DNA from: Takakia lepidozioides | Lineage: Eukaryota; Streptophyta; Takakiopsida; Takakiales; Takakiaceae | NCBI GenBank assembly: GCA_030704615.1 | Contig: CM060732.1 | Span: forward strand, 75,127,053-75,191,052 | Direction: 5' to 3' | Length of the DNA stretch: 64,000 nt | Program-made: the position numbers and the translations under genes | Shown here: one piece after another, positions 11,570 through 22,953 of the stretch | How the letters are laid out: every line of letters starts with the position of its first letter | Position numbering within the stretch: position 1 is the stretch's first letter | Notes under the pieces: model-generated | What the model saw: the letters and a program-made list of their open reading frames with translations, nothing else | Told to the model about the DNA's origin: nothing | The model's database searches: none

Positions 11570-12270
11570 TGTCGCGCACCTCACTTCGGTAAGCTCCCCT
11601 TCAAGTCATAGTTACTCGCTTTGATGCGCGCGCCTGACTCCCAACCTGGCCGCCGGGCCAACTTGGAGCTTCAGCTGCTCACCGGGACATAATGGTCCCC
11701 CCTTCGCTTCCCACTAAACCCTCCACCTATTTGGGCCTAGTGGAATTCCCTTTGGTAGATGGCAGTCCGGAACAGCTCCCCACTCTTTGGTCGCTTTCCG
11801 GCTCGCTCGCTTACTCACTAGTTTTTGGTCACCAACGGGCTTGCACCGTTCTCGGGGTCACTACTCCCCTATATATACTTCTGTAGCTGTCCGCGGGGGT
11901 TTCACAACCAACCATGCCATTTTATGGCGAACCACCACGAAAACCCTCGACTCCCGGTGATGAGTCACGGTGAGTCTTGGCCCACTCACCACGGCCCCTA
12001 TGGACCGTGATGAGTCCCAAGACTCTGCACAACTCCCACCACGAGGTCTCCGCCCCCATGGTGAGTCCTTTGGCACCCCCACTAAGCCCCTTGTGGAGCC
12101 ACCCCCACCGCAACCCGGTGTGCGGGGCTCCACCTAGTGAGCGCCTCCGCCTCCTTGAGTGCCTTGGGCACTCAAGGGTGCTTCAGCCCCCCATACCTAT
12201 CGCTGCCGCTGCCCCCACCACAGGGGCAGCCCCTCATGTGTCCCGACCCCCTGCCCTCAAGGCAAAGGGC
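11570..12270 (-). repeat. 5' LTR of the chromovirus (truncated)
   Basis: Aligns with 5318-6037. Identity is high but there are several substitutions, plus a gap near 12080 relative to the left copy. Similarity stops abruptly at about 12270, where unrelated GC-rich sequence begins, so the outer part of the LTR has been lost. Confidence 0.85.
11870..11877 (-). promoter_or_regulatory. Candidate LTR TATA box
   Basis: TATATATA on the minus strand within the 5' LTR, about 300 bp from its inner end. The position suits transcription of the element, and the matching site is conserved in the other LTR (5619-5626). Confidence 0.5.
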
Positions 12271-13519
12271 GGCCTACCCCGTGGGAAGAGTTGACCCCTG
12301 AAGCAAAATACGCTCACTGGGGGTACTGCGTGGCAGCACCAGGCACCATAACTGGGCCCGCGCAGGTACGACACGAGCGGCAGAGACGACGGAGCCTGCC
12401 TATTACCCGCGCCCGCGGCGGGCCAGCCACGCCGTACCACATAGCGCTGGTCGCGGGGTATCAATCTTAACCGCTGGGTAATTTGACGGACCCCGCCAGG
12501 GACTGCTAGTCCCTGAATCGGGTATTTTAAGGGGGGTTTTCTCCCTATGCCTTTGATTTTTTGTGCACTATTCATAGTATTCTTCTTGCATGAGAATAAG
12601 AGCGTGTTCTAGCAAAGGATAAGAAATGGCTGGAACCATTGGAGAGGCCCCAGCGAGGCCATCAGTTTGATATGTATTCCGGGGTTTGTGAAAGCACGGC
12701 TCACGGGTAGATGCCACAGGCAGAGAGAGAGAGCCCGGAGACAGGGATGAGAGAATCCCTGCTGGGGTTGCATAAGGTAGAAGATGACATGTTTCAACTT
12801 CGTTCTAGGCTGGTTGCCTGCATAAAATAATCGGATTATATTGGAAGTAGGTGGAAGAGGCGCAAGGAATGGACCCTGGGACCCATCGAATGTTTAATCA
12901 TTGTTTACACACCAGGATGGCGAGCAGATGAGAAACTGCTGGGCGGCAGATTTCATTCATCCTGGCCCGGTGATGATTTAAGTTGCTAATGAGTTCTTGA
13001 GTGGTTTGGTATAGGAATTTAGGGGCGCTCCCAAGTGGAGAGCGGTTCTCCAATGCTCCCGGCATAAAAGGGCGTTCCCCTGGTACCTTGAGGGTAATTT
13101 AGTTAGCTCCAGTATCCTACGATGATTATCTATTTCTACCAATTTCATGCATTTGTAGGAATATTTTAATGCTTTGTCTTTATTATTTTGCAGGGTAATT
13201 CGCCTTTATTAAGGGATTTTATCTGGACCCCATTAACTTCGAAACGCAAGTTTTAGGGCGGTATCGCCCACTTCCGCCAAGGATATTTGAAGTCAAGTAC
13301 CCGGCGCGGGGGGGGGGGGCTTGGGCCAAGGAACGGCCATTGTTATTAGACCTCGGGAATTACCTAGAGGTTGGCATTGTTATCATTCACCCGATGGACT
13401 GACCATTGAGGTGGCATTTTGGGATCGCTCTAAGCAGGAGAGACTGACTTGGGAAAGCGGATCCGGTCCCTTCCTAGGAGGTAAGATACTCATCCACCTC
13501 GGGATTTAGGGGGGGGGGG
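12271..13519. other. No gene recognised
   Basis: GC-rich sequence follows the LTR break, then mixed sequence. A 62-codon frame at 13321-13509 has no recognisable motif. Two long G runs at about 13308-13319 and 13510-13523 flank that frame and look like retroelement or replication-slippage sites. Confidence 0.4.
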
Positions 13520-13880
13520 GGGGGCATTGGGCGGGAGATAGATGATCCCCGTCTCCCTGGGCTCGGGATTTGTTTTGTGAAGGGATTTGAAGGTTCGTCC
13601 TGGCTATAAGCGTGTTGAGAGTCCAGATATGTAGGAAGTAGTAATAAACAAAGACTTGGAAGACAATTACGATTAAAGACGTAGAAAACCCATAAACAAA
13701 ACGTAGGACTAGGAAACGCAAATCGCCCTGTGAAGTAGAGTTGTTAAGCTTTGCTTTGCCGGTAGGAAGTTAGACTATCTAGATCCGTCCATAGCTGCCA
13801 CGGACCCTTGCACTTACCGCAGCCAGGTAGGCGGTTCGTTGAGCCCAACCTACACCGCAACTTGCCACGACCCCTAGGCT
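13520..13880 (+). repeat. Retroelement leader-like repeat, copy 2
   Basis: Partner of 500-880 in the same orientation. It directly precedes the gag-like region starting at about 13931, which supports reading both copies as element leader sequence. Confidence 0.6.
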
Positions 13881-13930
13881 AGTATGCCGTCACCCTGGCC
13901 GCCCGCGACCAGGGCTCGTCAGCGTCCACT

Positions 13931-14744
13931 TGGTATTGGCAACAGACATCAGGTACATTCGTAACTTGGCAGCAGATTCGGGATGCATTTTTAGATCATT
14001 TTTGAGCGGTCCACCAGTTCACCAGTGTCTTGATGGCATTGGCCAGGATCCGCCAAGGCCCCACAGAGGAGGTAGCGGACTTTGAAATGCGATTTCGGGA
14101 GTTGATGCGACTCCAAAACCCTTTAACCCCCCTAGATGATGGGGTACTGAAAGATTGTTTTCTGAGTGGATTACGAGAGACCACTCACTTTCATGTTTTG
14201 CAGCAAAGACCTACAACACTGGTAGATGTCATACAAGCCGGCAAGGAGTTCGACAACATGCATCGCCAGGTACAACGGGCCAAGATGCCCGACTTTGCAC
14301 TTCCATCATACATTACGATCGAGCCCACGCAGGAGTCGGCCATTAACAGTGATCCAACCCGCTCTACACTATACGCCGTCATATGTAGGAGGAGCATGGC
14401 CATACGCCCCGGCGACGTCCCCTACACCAGCAGTAGCACCGACCGTGCCACAGTATACGAATGTTGCCCCTACTAACTTGTATGCACATTCACCTGGGCA
14501 GTCTGATTCACGGGTGGGCCATTTAGAGGCGCAAGTCACCTCTCTTATCAAAATCATCGAAACAATGGGCGATTGTATGAGCTCCATCGGCCAGCAGATC
14601 ACCAGCTACGTGGGGTATCGAGATGCTGCTCTAGTAGGAGAATCCGGCCCCAACTCGGCAAAGGTATGGTGCTCCAACTGTGACGGTCCTGGGCATGCTG
14701 CTCAACATTGTCCTTATCCCACCCGGGAGAGGCAGATAAGCTGA
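13931..14744 (+). pseudogene. Ty3/gypsy gag, frame-broken, family A
   Basis: Starts with TWQQIRDAFLDHF, a stop near 14003, then IRQGPTEEVADFEMRFRELM and LSGLRETTHFHVL, all typical of the retrotransposon gag core (Retrotrans_gag). A frame change near 14380 leads into a Pro/Ala-rich linker, a predicted helical segment and the first zinc knuckle CSNCDGPGHAAQHC (C-x2-C-x4-H-x4-C). The piece complements the gag N-terminus found at 3136-3424. Confidence 0.8.
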
Positions 14745-14798
14745 AACCCGACTTATTAGGATAGATCAAAACGACAATTCAGTCAATCCAGGAAAGGT

Positions 14799-14897
14799 TG
14801 TAAAAAATGTGGCAGAACCACTCACCCAACAGAAGACTGTCGGATTGATATAGTATGTTTGCATTGCGGTCAAAGAGGCCATCCCTTCGAGAGATGT
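14799..14897 (+). pseudogene. Second and third CCHC zinc knuckles of family A gag
   Basis: One short open stretch encodes CKKCGRTTHPTEDC and CLHCGQRGHPFERC, six residues apart. With CSNCDGPGHAAQHC just upstream the element would have carried three CCHC knuckles. It lies in a different frame from the first knuckle and is closed by a TGA at about 14917. Confidence 0.75.
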
Positions 14898-15232
14898 TCC
14901 CAGAGGCAGGTGGAATGACCGGCCCTTGCCACCATCCAGCAGGTAGAGAGGAATTTGGAAGGGCAACGAGCCCCATTCCCGGATCAGTATGCGACTGAAT
15001 CACCCAACCCTCTACCGCAACAACATAGCATGTATTTTGCTACACCAACGCAGATAGCACAACGACCTAGGCCGGATCAGGTAGGTCCATCATACTCAGG
15101 GGGCAATACCGCTCAGGGGCAGGCTGCCCGAGCAGCTTATTCAAATCCTGCGGCTCAGATAGCCCAGGGTTCTTCTGACACGTGGTCTCCCCCTCATGAT
15201 GTAAGGGTGCAGGGAGGACATCAAGCGTCTAC

Positions 15233-16180
15233 TTGGTGCCGCCTCAGCAACAGCAGACCAAAGTACAACCTAATCATACAACGCGCCCTCAGGAGATGCA
15301 GCACCAAGTAAATTGGATTACGAGTGAGCCGGAGGCCACTCCAACAACAACAGCTAGCCCCGGAAAAGGTAGCTACGCAGTGATGACCCGACAGCAACGA
15401 GATACGCTAGGGAAAGGCCCTGGGTATGAGGCGTCGGAGTCAGCCACATCCACTTCAGAACGGGAGGATCTGAACTTCACAGTAATGAAGTCAGATGCAC
15501 GGAAGGTGGCGGAGACTATGCTTCGGGAGGAGGAAGACATCCATCCCAAAGAAAAGGAGGTAGCATTCGTAGAGGCGGAACCTCCAATAGTCCGACCAAC
15601 CATTTCTCGACCCCCTGTATCAAGAGCGAAGAGTCCGGTAAATCGGCCGGCGGCACCAGAAAAGCTTCCCCGGAGGAGGATGCATTCAACTATGCGGCTC
15701 ACAGACGAGCTGGAACCGTACAATCTAATGGAGGATCTTCGCCATATTCAAGCAAACATTACGTTTGCACAGCTCATAGACATGGCGCCCACAGTCCGCC
15801 ACGCTCTTAAGGCATCATTGGTGAGGAAGTGAGTAAGCATTTCTGCTCAGGCCTACCATATCAATGCTCACATCGACCCAGGACCAGTAGAGATAGAAGT
15901 GGAAATTGCTGACTGAATCATACGGCGTCATTTAGTGGATGATGGGAGCACAGTCAACATCATGCCATTCTCCATTCTATCCAAACTGGGTTTGAACATG
16001 ACAGGGGAATCCCCTCTAACAATCAGACTAGCTGACCAGCGGAAGATCCGACCAGTGGGTCACATAGCAAATGTAAAGAAGACAGGAGGCTATACGTATG
16101 CAGTAAACTTCCAAATCATAGACTTCCCCATCGACGAATATTCGTATGCACTCCTATTAGGGAGGCCATGGTTGGTCTAG
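15233..16180 (+). pseudogene. Family A gag-protease linker and aspartic protease
   Basis: 15233-15832 encodes a charged Pro/Thr-rich region ending in an element-specific helical stretch. 15935-16180 carries the protease signature DDGSTVNIMP, then a KLGL segment and LLGRPWLV, the hydrophobic motif that closes retropepsin-like domains of this plant gypsy group. The active-site triad reads D-G-S where D-S/T-G is usual elsewhere, as seen in this lineage. Stops separate the parts. Confidence 0.75.
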
Positions 16181-16204
16181 TCCAGGGCACGAACGGACTG
16201 GGGG

Positions 16205-16440
16205 GCAGGCACCATTACTTATGGGGTAAGACCTATCTTGTACTATTATTTAACAGTCGGAGCGAGGAGTTCAAAGCCAAATTCGACTCATACTGGATGG
16301 GCCCTTATCTCGTCAAGACAGTCTTTGACAACGACTCATTACAACTAGAGACATTAAGGGGAGTGGAGTTCCCCAATCTGGTGAACGGTGTCCTGTGCAA
16401 GCACTACTACATGTGGGTTCCATTAACCAATAAACTTTTC
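16205..16440 (+). pseudogene. Family A integrase C-terminal tail joined to protease
   Basis: The frame reads FKAKFDSYWMGPYLVKTVF...LQLETLRG...NGVLCKHYY, the GPF/Y-type C-terminal module of plant gypsy integrases. It follows the protease within about 30 bp, so reverse transcriptase, RNase H and the integrase core are missing. The internal deletion makes this copy a non-autonomous derivative. Confidence 0.8.
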
Positions 16441-16499
16441 CCCCCACTAAGGAAGAGATCTTTAGGATTTCGTCCCGGTTTTTCAGAATGAAATGTTGG

Positions 16500-18014
16500 T
16501 ATTTTCTATCCATTGACTTATGGTTATTGGAGCTCCACAACGAGGTGGAGTGCGGGGTAACTAAGTTGCAATAATCCAATGAAACTTCTCCAATGGGAAG
16601 AAGTCAGTAAGGCTCTTACCCAAGTAGGTTATTGACACCCTTTTTTGGAGTTCCAAGGATAGATCTTGGGATGCGGGGCAACGCAGTTGCATTAAAGAGG
16701 TGGTTTGTTCTCCAGAGTGAATTTTCGGGTAGTTATTGGAATCCACAAGGACAGACCTTGGGATGCGGGGCACATAGAGTGCAGTAATCTAACCCAACTT
16801 GTACAATTAAAATTCATTTGATATGGCATAAGCTATGAAAGCTATGACCATCCAATTGCCAAGTCGAAGACTTCATACATCTTCGTTACTAATCACGTGT
16901 TGTGAGTTTCTTCTCTTCTTCACCAAGTAAAGAACCACAGGTGCAGGAATGGGAACAATGGGTTGGCTAATATATGCATTCTTGTTCAATGCACACTGTC
17001 GATCATCATTTGTTTGTTTTTTTTTTATCACAGAGTCTATCTGTGTCTGCTCAAAGCATATATCGAGAAAAAATAAATGCTTGATGTATCAAGCATTCTG
17101 CAGTATACTGATGCTCCCTGCATGGAGCACAACGACTTCCCGCACGGGGATTCTAAACCTTAAACCTTTTGTCATTTTCACCTTACCCCGCTGCAACATT
17201 CCTCGTAGAGAGAGAAAAGTCAGAAGCAGTGAGGGGGTAAAAGATGATTTGTATAGGGCCTGTGACCTCTTTAGATAGAATGTTACATTGTTCCAGAGTA
17301 TGGTCCTCTGAGGTGCAGAATGGATCCAATCGTTTCTTAGGTCAAGAAATTCATCATGAGCTCTGCGAAATCCATGAGAGGTCCCTGCGAGTCATGAACC
17401 AAGTTAGATTGTAGTTAGAGATGGTGCGTCTATTTCATGGGTAGGGTCCTTGGGTATCCAATCTTTTCTATTGTTATGAGAGCCAAGAATTAGGACTCCC
17501 AGAAGCATCATGTTTAGGAGCTTCTAGACCCTTCCAGATCGAGTCGAGGTCGTAGTTGGCAGTGAGCGATTTACCATGAGTTGTGCACATCCATGAGAGG
17601 TCCGTGCAAGCCATGTCAAGTAGGGTAGAACCAAAGTTCTTCCAAGGTTATTTTACAGTAGAATCATCAATTTGCACCGCGCATATCTCTCTTACATCAT
17701 CTAGGGGATTCGAACCCAGTCCGGTGGGGGAGAATGGCGGTTTTGAAGTTTTTTTTTATCTGGGAACTCCAACTCTCTCCGAAGAAGGCGAGCTGGGTGG
17801 TTTTGAAACATTTTTTTGGCTTTTGCTTTTATCTCCTTCTCTCTCCCGGAAGACTCGAACTCTCTCCGAGGAGGAAGCGCCTGAAGGGAATTATTCTTAT
17901 CTTTACTCAAGGGAGTCGTTGACTCTAAGGGATATTAGGGATACCCTAGTAAGGGGATTTTTACGAACCAGAGATCCTGGATTCTCTTACACTCGGGACG
18001 AGTGTTCCCCATTG
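16500..18014. other. Non-coding, degenerate local repeats
   Basis: No gene seen. Three diverged copies of a roughly 55-bp unit containing GGATGCGGGGC and TTATTGGA occur between about 16520 and 16790. Another pair sharing CCATGAGAGGTCC occurs near 17370 and 17590. 17715-17875 contains a doubled 'aactctctccgaagaagg' segment. These could be 3' untranslated region or LTR of the family A element. Confidence 0.4.
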
Positions 18015-18480
18015 GTCGCCATATATGTAGATGCATATATTAGTACACTTTTCTTTTCAGATCATTTTTTATCATAAGACAAGCGGTTTCGGCATTGTAT
18101 TGCCAAAACATGTTAGTTTGTTAGTTGTCTGGAAATCGTTGGTAAAGCACGTAGGAAATTAGACAGTGTCTGCGACGACCATGGAGTGGAACTCTGGCGT
18201 CAAGATGATCGTAGGAAGATGCATCGACAGTAGATTGGGCTGCCAATTTGGTACCAGAAACAACAAGTTAATCTTGTTCAAACAATACAGGACGACTGTT
18301 CCAGTCCCAGATTGTGATCTCTCTTTTCTTCTGCCTTTCAAGTCCAGTAGGAACACACGGTGAGGAGCTTGGCAATTGGTGGAAGCGACATGTATAGCGA
18401 TGAAATATCGCAACAAAGCAATTGGCCGCATTGAAATGACAACAGGTCAGGACGACTTCAAACGGCAAAGCGTGGACTTG
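18015..18480 (+). repeat. 450-bp direct repeat, copy 2
   Basis: Partner of 3425-3880. A continuous frame (18166-18363) includes VPVPDCDLSFLLPFKSSRNTR, and the same peptide is readable with few changes in copy 1. Conservation at peptide level hints at captured coding sequence, but I do not recognise it. Confidence 0.6.
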
Positions 18481-18599
18481 TTAGCGGTGCGGGACAACTG
18501 GAGGGGACTCCGGACAATTATGAGAGGTTTCACCACGGGAGATCTCCCCTACCTGACTATGTGCATGTTTTGGTTTCGTCATCACACCCGTCAGACTCT

Positions 18600-20230
18600 T
18601 GTAGACTAGAGAGCGTGAGTAAGGACGGGAAACCTCCCGTCCTCTGTGCCTTTCTATGTGTGTATGTTCTTGTCAAACCCCTCATTCTCTTATGGCTTTG
18701 TAACTTGTGCATGTTTCCCCCTTAATTTAATTTGATTACTGCTGATGTGTATCGTTTGGGAGGGGAGACCTCCCGTCTGTCCTGGTCCGCATGTGTTTTG
18801 TGCGTGAAGATATGACTTGCATGAATGAGACATAATCGGAACGGCCATGCCACTTGGGAATCCGTCTGGGATGGTGATGGTTGATAAGTGCCCATAGCCA
18901 GGGACCTCAATGGCTGTACAAATTTGGTTTGGTGATGCTCTAATAAATTACTTTGGACATTTTGGGACGTAGCTCGACGGGATGTCTTTCTATCTTACTT
19001 TGTTCTAATCATAGATCAGGATATCTCCCTTGCCTCAGTGGAGATGTCGAACTTGGGACAACAGTCATAATTCTCTTGTACTTTTGGAGTGACAATGCTT
19101 GGCATTTTTTTGTAGGCTAATATTAAAAAACTACAACAACTGTGATGGACAGGAGGTCTCCCATGCTGCCCGTGAAAACTGTACAAAACTAGGATTTCAA
19201 CTTAGATTAGGGATGTGATCACGACATGAATTCTCTGGGAACAGAAATATTTACTAAACATCTACAATAAACTTAATAAAATCATTTAATTTTTTTAAAG
19301 TGATTTTTTATTCAATTTAAATAAATAAATAAATGAATATGTTATTCCTGGACTTTGGAAAGTCTAGATTTACTTAGAATCGAGTTATTTTCTGAAAGTC
19401 GGTGCCGACATTGAAGGATATATAGTGTTTTTGTTTGTTATCCTGAACTCAAAAAATATAATTAATTAATTAAGGTAATCAATTTTTTTTTGTCTATTCT
19501 TTGGGATCTAGAAGCAGTCGGGCAACACAAAGAAATGGAATATTCAGCATGATGCAACAGTTGGGAACACCAAGCTTATTCTTCACTTTGACCCAAAATT
19601 CATACACCATCCTCTTGTATCCCTCCTAAGTGGAAACGATATGATATTGACATTTTTTCGACGACAACCTCCCGAATCATAATGAAAGGTGTGCAACTCT
19701 TAATACAAATCCGAAATCTCAAGCTAAATTTGTACATATCATCGTGAATGCTAAATATCTACTCCGTGTCAGGTGACTTACCCGCATAACACTGGAACAT
19801 ACCACACCCATGAAGATAGTAGGATTTGACCCCAGAATCATCTGGACGGCACTTAGTGCACCAACCAATTGAGCTACTGACTCCAGCTCCAAATTATTTA
19901 AAACAAATGCATGGAATTCATGCAAGCCCTGCCCTACAGTAACTATGAGTAAGTAATAAAAATCTGGAAGATCACATGGCGTCTATTAGTGAATATAGTG
20001 ATAAAAGGATTCGAGCTCTAAATATCCGATTGACTTTCATTCATGGCATGCACAAAAAGTTGAACTCCACACTTAAAGGCCAAACAAAACTCGTTCTGAC
20101 CATGACGTTGTTCATCCAAGGGATGTCATTCATTAGAAATACGGACAGAATATTCTAGTGACACCTGTCTCAATCTAACTGGGATCATCAAAACCCTTTG
20201 CGTAGTGGGCCAAATTAAAAAAAAACTTGT
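18600..20230. other. AT-rich intergenic region
   Basis: Contains low-complexity AT tracts around 19270-19500 and no convincing gene. The only defined element is the SINE head at 19820-19884. Confidence 0.5.
19820..19884 (-). repeat. tRNA-derived SINE head
   Basis: On the minus strand a tRNA-like start GGAGTCAGTAGCTCAATTGG carries a good A box (TAGCTCAATTGG) and, about 35 nt later, a B box (GGGTCAAATCC). The acceptor stem cannot be closed at the 3' side and the anticodon arm is irregular. This therefore fits the tRNA-related head of a SINE better than a working tRNA gene. The 3' end of the SINE body was not determined. Confidence 0.6.
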
Positions 20231-21484
20231 CTAAACTTTTGCACCTAAACTAAGACAGCTAACAAAACCCTTAACACTATGGCATTCCTTCGTCCCAGTT
20301 TGTAAGTCAGATGTCCATGTGTGTTGCTTCATGTCATACACCAGAATTGGATTGGGTATGTCAGTCCAAATGAATATGAGATTGTCATGGCTCACCACCT
20401 CAAAATAGTGATACAGGTGGAACCTTGTTGCGAACTCCCTTCTTGCAATCTCCACCCACTCTGCAGTCTTTGTACAAACTTTGACCTCCCATATTACTAC
20501 CAGAAGTCGTCCATCAACACACCCAACTAGAAACAGGCGCCCCTCACTCTCTACAAGCCTTCGACCAACAAATCCAGCATCTTCACCGAAGTTAGGCGTG
20601 TGTACATCAACTTTAGTCCACATACCCGCACCAATGTCAGAAGCCATCAAAGTGTACGCGTAATTCCGTTCATACAACAGAGCAAAGAGAGTAGGGCCAC
20701 ATATCACGTTTTCTTCACACCACAACCACCCTTCACATGCCGGCGTCTTTCCAGTCTTGGTCACTCGCAAACTGAGTCATAGATGTGTGTTCTCCAATGT
20801 AAGTCAGTGCCTTCCTTCCGATACTCGCGTGATATCACAATGATCTTGTAGGTGTTGCTGCGTCTATCCACAATCAAGTGCACCATCTGCACCTTGACCC
20901 GGATATGTGTTGAGTTGGCGAGAGGCAGGGCAGGCAATTGTCTGGAACTGTTCAAGAGAGGATTGAACACAATCCATGATGAGTCACCATCGCCCTGGTC
21001 CGATGTGCAAAGAAGTAAGCCTCCATCTGCAGCATCAACTATGTATACTAAATTATCCTTCGGGAGTTTGAGGCCGATTTTGTGCCAGCGTCGAGTTGTG
21101 GGGGTATACGACATACAAACATGTGGGCATCTGCCAAAATGATGAGTCACCATCGCCCTGGTCCGATGTGCAAAGAAATAAGCCTCCATCTGCAGCATCA
21201 ACTATGTATACTAAATTATCCTTCGGGAGCTTGAGGCCGATTTTGTGCCAGCGTCGAGTTGTGGGGGTATACGACATACAAACATGTGGGCATCTGCCAA
21301 AAGACAAGAGATAGGAGTCTTCGTGAAGAGGGAGTTGCTGACAGAGTTGTTGGAAACTAGCGGTCGATGGGAGAGAGTTCCACAACTTGCAAACCGATTG
21401 AAAGCGGACAAGACTTCGATAGGGCAAAAGGGCCAACACTACCATCACTAACTCGAATGGGAGCCTGCTCCAAATCTCCTCCAT
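20231..21484 (-). pseudogene. F-box / kelch-like protein, disrupted
   Basis: ATG at 21484 opens an F-box (IWSRLPFELVMVVLALLPY, then VRFQSVCKLWNSL), residues 1-40. This is followed by beta-propeller-like sequence (PTTRRWHKIGLKLP, DGDSSWIVFNPL, HTWTSDLQ) ending at 20231. Such proteins act as substrate receptors of SCF ubiquitin ligases. Two breaks are visible. A 163-bp tandem duplication (20978-21140 and 21141-21303) shifts the frame, because 163 is not a multiple of three. A second shift lies near 20765. Without both breaks the reading would continue through the whole region. An intron hiding the duplication is possible but no good splice sites were seen. Confidence 0.75.
20978..21303. repeat. 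163-bp tandem duplication inside the F-box gene
   Basis: Two head-to-tail copies (20978-21140 and 21141-21303) differ at about two or three positions. The near identity indicates a recent event or an assembly artefact. Confidence 0.9.
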
Positions 21485-21511
21485 ATTGCTGAGGCGACAA
21501 AACCTCTCCAA

Positions 21512-22660
21512 TTGTGTTCTTGTGATCCTAACACGGAGCTTGGGGGAAAGAGAAGAAGGGATAGAAAGACGACGCTAAGAAAACCCAGGAGTCCGACTTG
21601 CTGTCAAAAGCCTCGCTCTTGCTTTTGCTATTCTGGTACTTCAACCTTCTTTGCTAACCATTCACTTCCCTTTTACTATTTCCAGCCGTGCTTTGTGTGT
21701 TTCCTATTTTTGTGGTTTGTAGTTTGTACACAGAAACCCTGAAAATGTGTGCGTAAAATCGGGAGGGAGAGGAAGCTGGATACACAGGCGGGTCGGAGAC
21801 TCCATCACTTGCTCTGCACGGAGGTCACAGACAGCAGTGTGTTTGTTGGTGTTTAAGGTAAATAGTTCGTGGGAAGCTGCATAGATCCAATGGAGCCTGG
21901 GCGCTGACTGTTGGGAGCATGATGCAGTCAGCTGGACAGGCGATGCAAGCAGGGTCCCTGGTATCAGAGTTGGCTTCCTTCAGTGCTGCTCTTGTAAGTC
22001 CTGCTTTCTTGGCCTGTGTTCAACGCTGTGAATTGTCACGTCTGCTTATGCTATTAGCCCCCCTCCCATGGCACTGCAGTATGTATTCTGTCATATGTTT
22101 GGCAGCTACCCTCCATTGTAGGAAGAGATAGCATGTGCCACATGGAAGCAAGGGATGGAAAAGATGTTGCTCAGATTGCAGACACATTTCAAATTCAAGT
22201 GCTTAAGTTACTTTTGTCATGATTGTGGTTGCAGGATTTTATAGTGCAAATGTTGCAGAGCAAATTTATAAAATGTGTAATGCTGCAGTGATCCAACGGA
22301 AGTGTGCAACGTCAGAGCACCTCAGGAAACTTGAGCAGCTTTGTGTGACAGGTTGCCCGGGGAATCGGCATGCTTCGAGCAGACAAGTGTTCTTCAAACC
22401 AATAGAGGAAATTTACTCTAGGGCCCTCATTGCCCCCAATTGCACAGCATCACACCACACTTATATTGATTAGAGCCAGAGAATTTCATTCCCGGCACCA
22501 TGTGACAGAGACTACCTCTCCCCATCCAAGAAACACCCAGAGAAAACATACATCTAACGGAGATTCACGAATCCACTTGACTTTGTAATCTTAGGGGGTT
22601 CTGTATGCTACATAAATGGCAGCGCTTCAACATTACGAGGCATACAGATACGCTCCAAAG
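21512..22660. other. No gene recognised
   Basis: Upstream flank of the F-box pseudogene and further non-coding sequence. Only short frames without motifs. Confidence 0.4.
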
Positions 22661-22666
22661 AGAATG

Positions 22667-22900
22667 CAGCTTTAGGCATTACATTGCACATAAATCACTC
22701 AACTAAAGATGACAGTACCTCCTCAGCTGTGGCATCAAAGAGGGTAACATAGGTGCTGCATTCATTGATTCTGCTATTTGTGCAGCTTTAGCCATTATAT
22801 TACACATAAATCAAGCAACCAAAGCTGACAGTACCTCCTCAGCTGTGGCATCAAATAGAGTAACATAGGTGCTGCATTCAATGATTCTGCTCCTGCGCTG
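22667..22900. repeat. Tandem duplication, about 118-bp unit
   Basis: Two copies containing GACAGTACCTCCTCAGCTGTGGCATCAAA and GTAACATAGGTGCTGCATTCA lie back to back with several substitutions. On the minus strand each reads a short shared peptide, so it may be the remnant of a 3' coding end downstream of the PPR pseudogene. Confidence 0.7.
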
Positions 22901-22953
22901 GTATCTGTGGTCAAGGTCCTCGGTGTGCACAATCCCTCTTTGAATTCAAAATT

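Larger units (their letters stand above)
5318..12270 (-). mobile_element. Chromovirus (Ty3/gypsy) LTR retrotransposon
   Basis: Minus-strand element with all diagnostic parts in order: truncated 5' LTR (11570-12270), primer binding site matching initiator tRNA-Met (11556-11567), gag with one CCHC knuckle, protease, reverse transcriptase, RNase H, integrase, C-terminal chromodomain, polypurine tract (6918-6930) and complete 3' LTR (5318-6917). The chromodomain places it among chromoviruses; the clade within them cannot be told here. Coding lesions include a frame change at the gag-pol boundary (near 10385), an in-frame amber codon in integrase (7903-7905), and probably a 1-nt shift near the gag start. 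The right LTR lacks roughly 900 bp of its outer part, so target-site duplication cannot be checked. The LTRs differ by several substitutions and indels, so the insertion is not very recent. Confidence 0.95.

Noticed and set aside
19812-19884. Functional tRNA gene
   Set aside because: Acceptor stem does not pair and the anticodon arm is irregular; a SINE head is the better reading.
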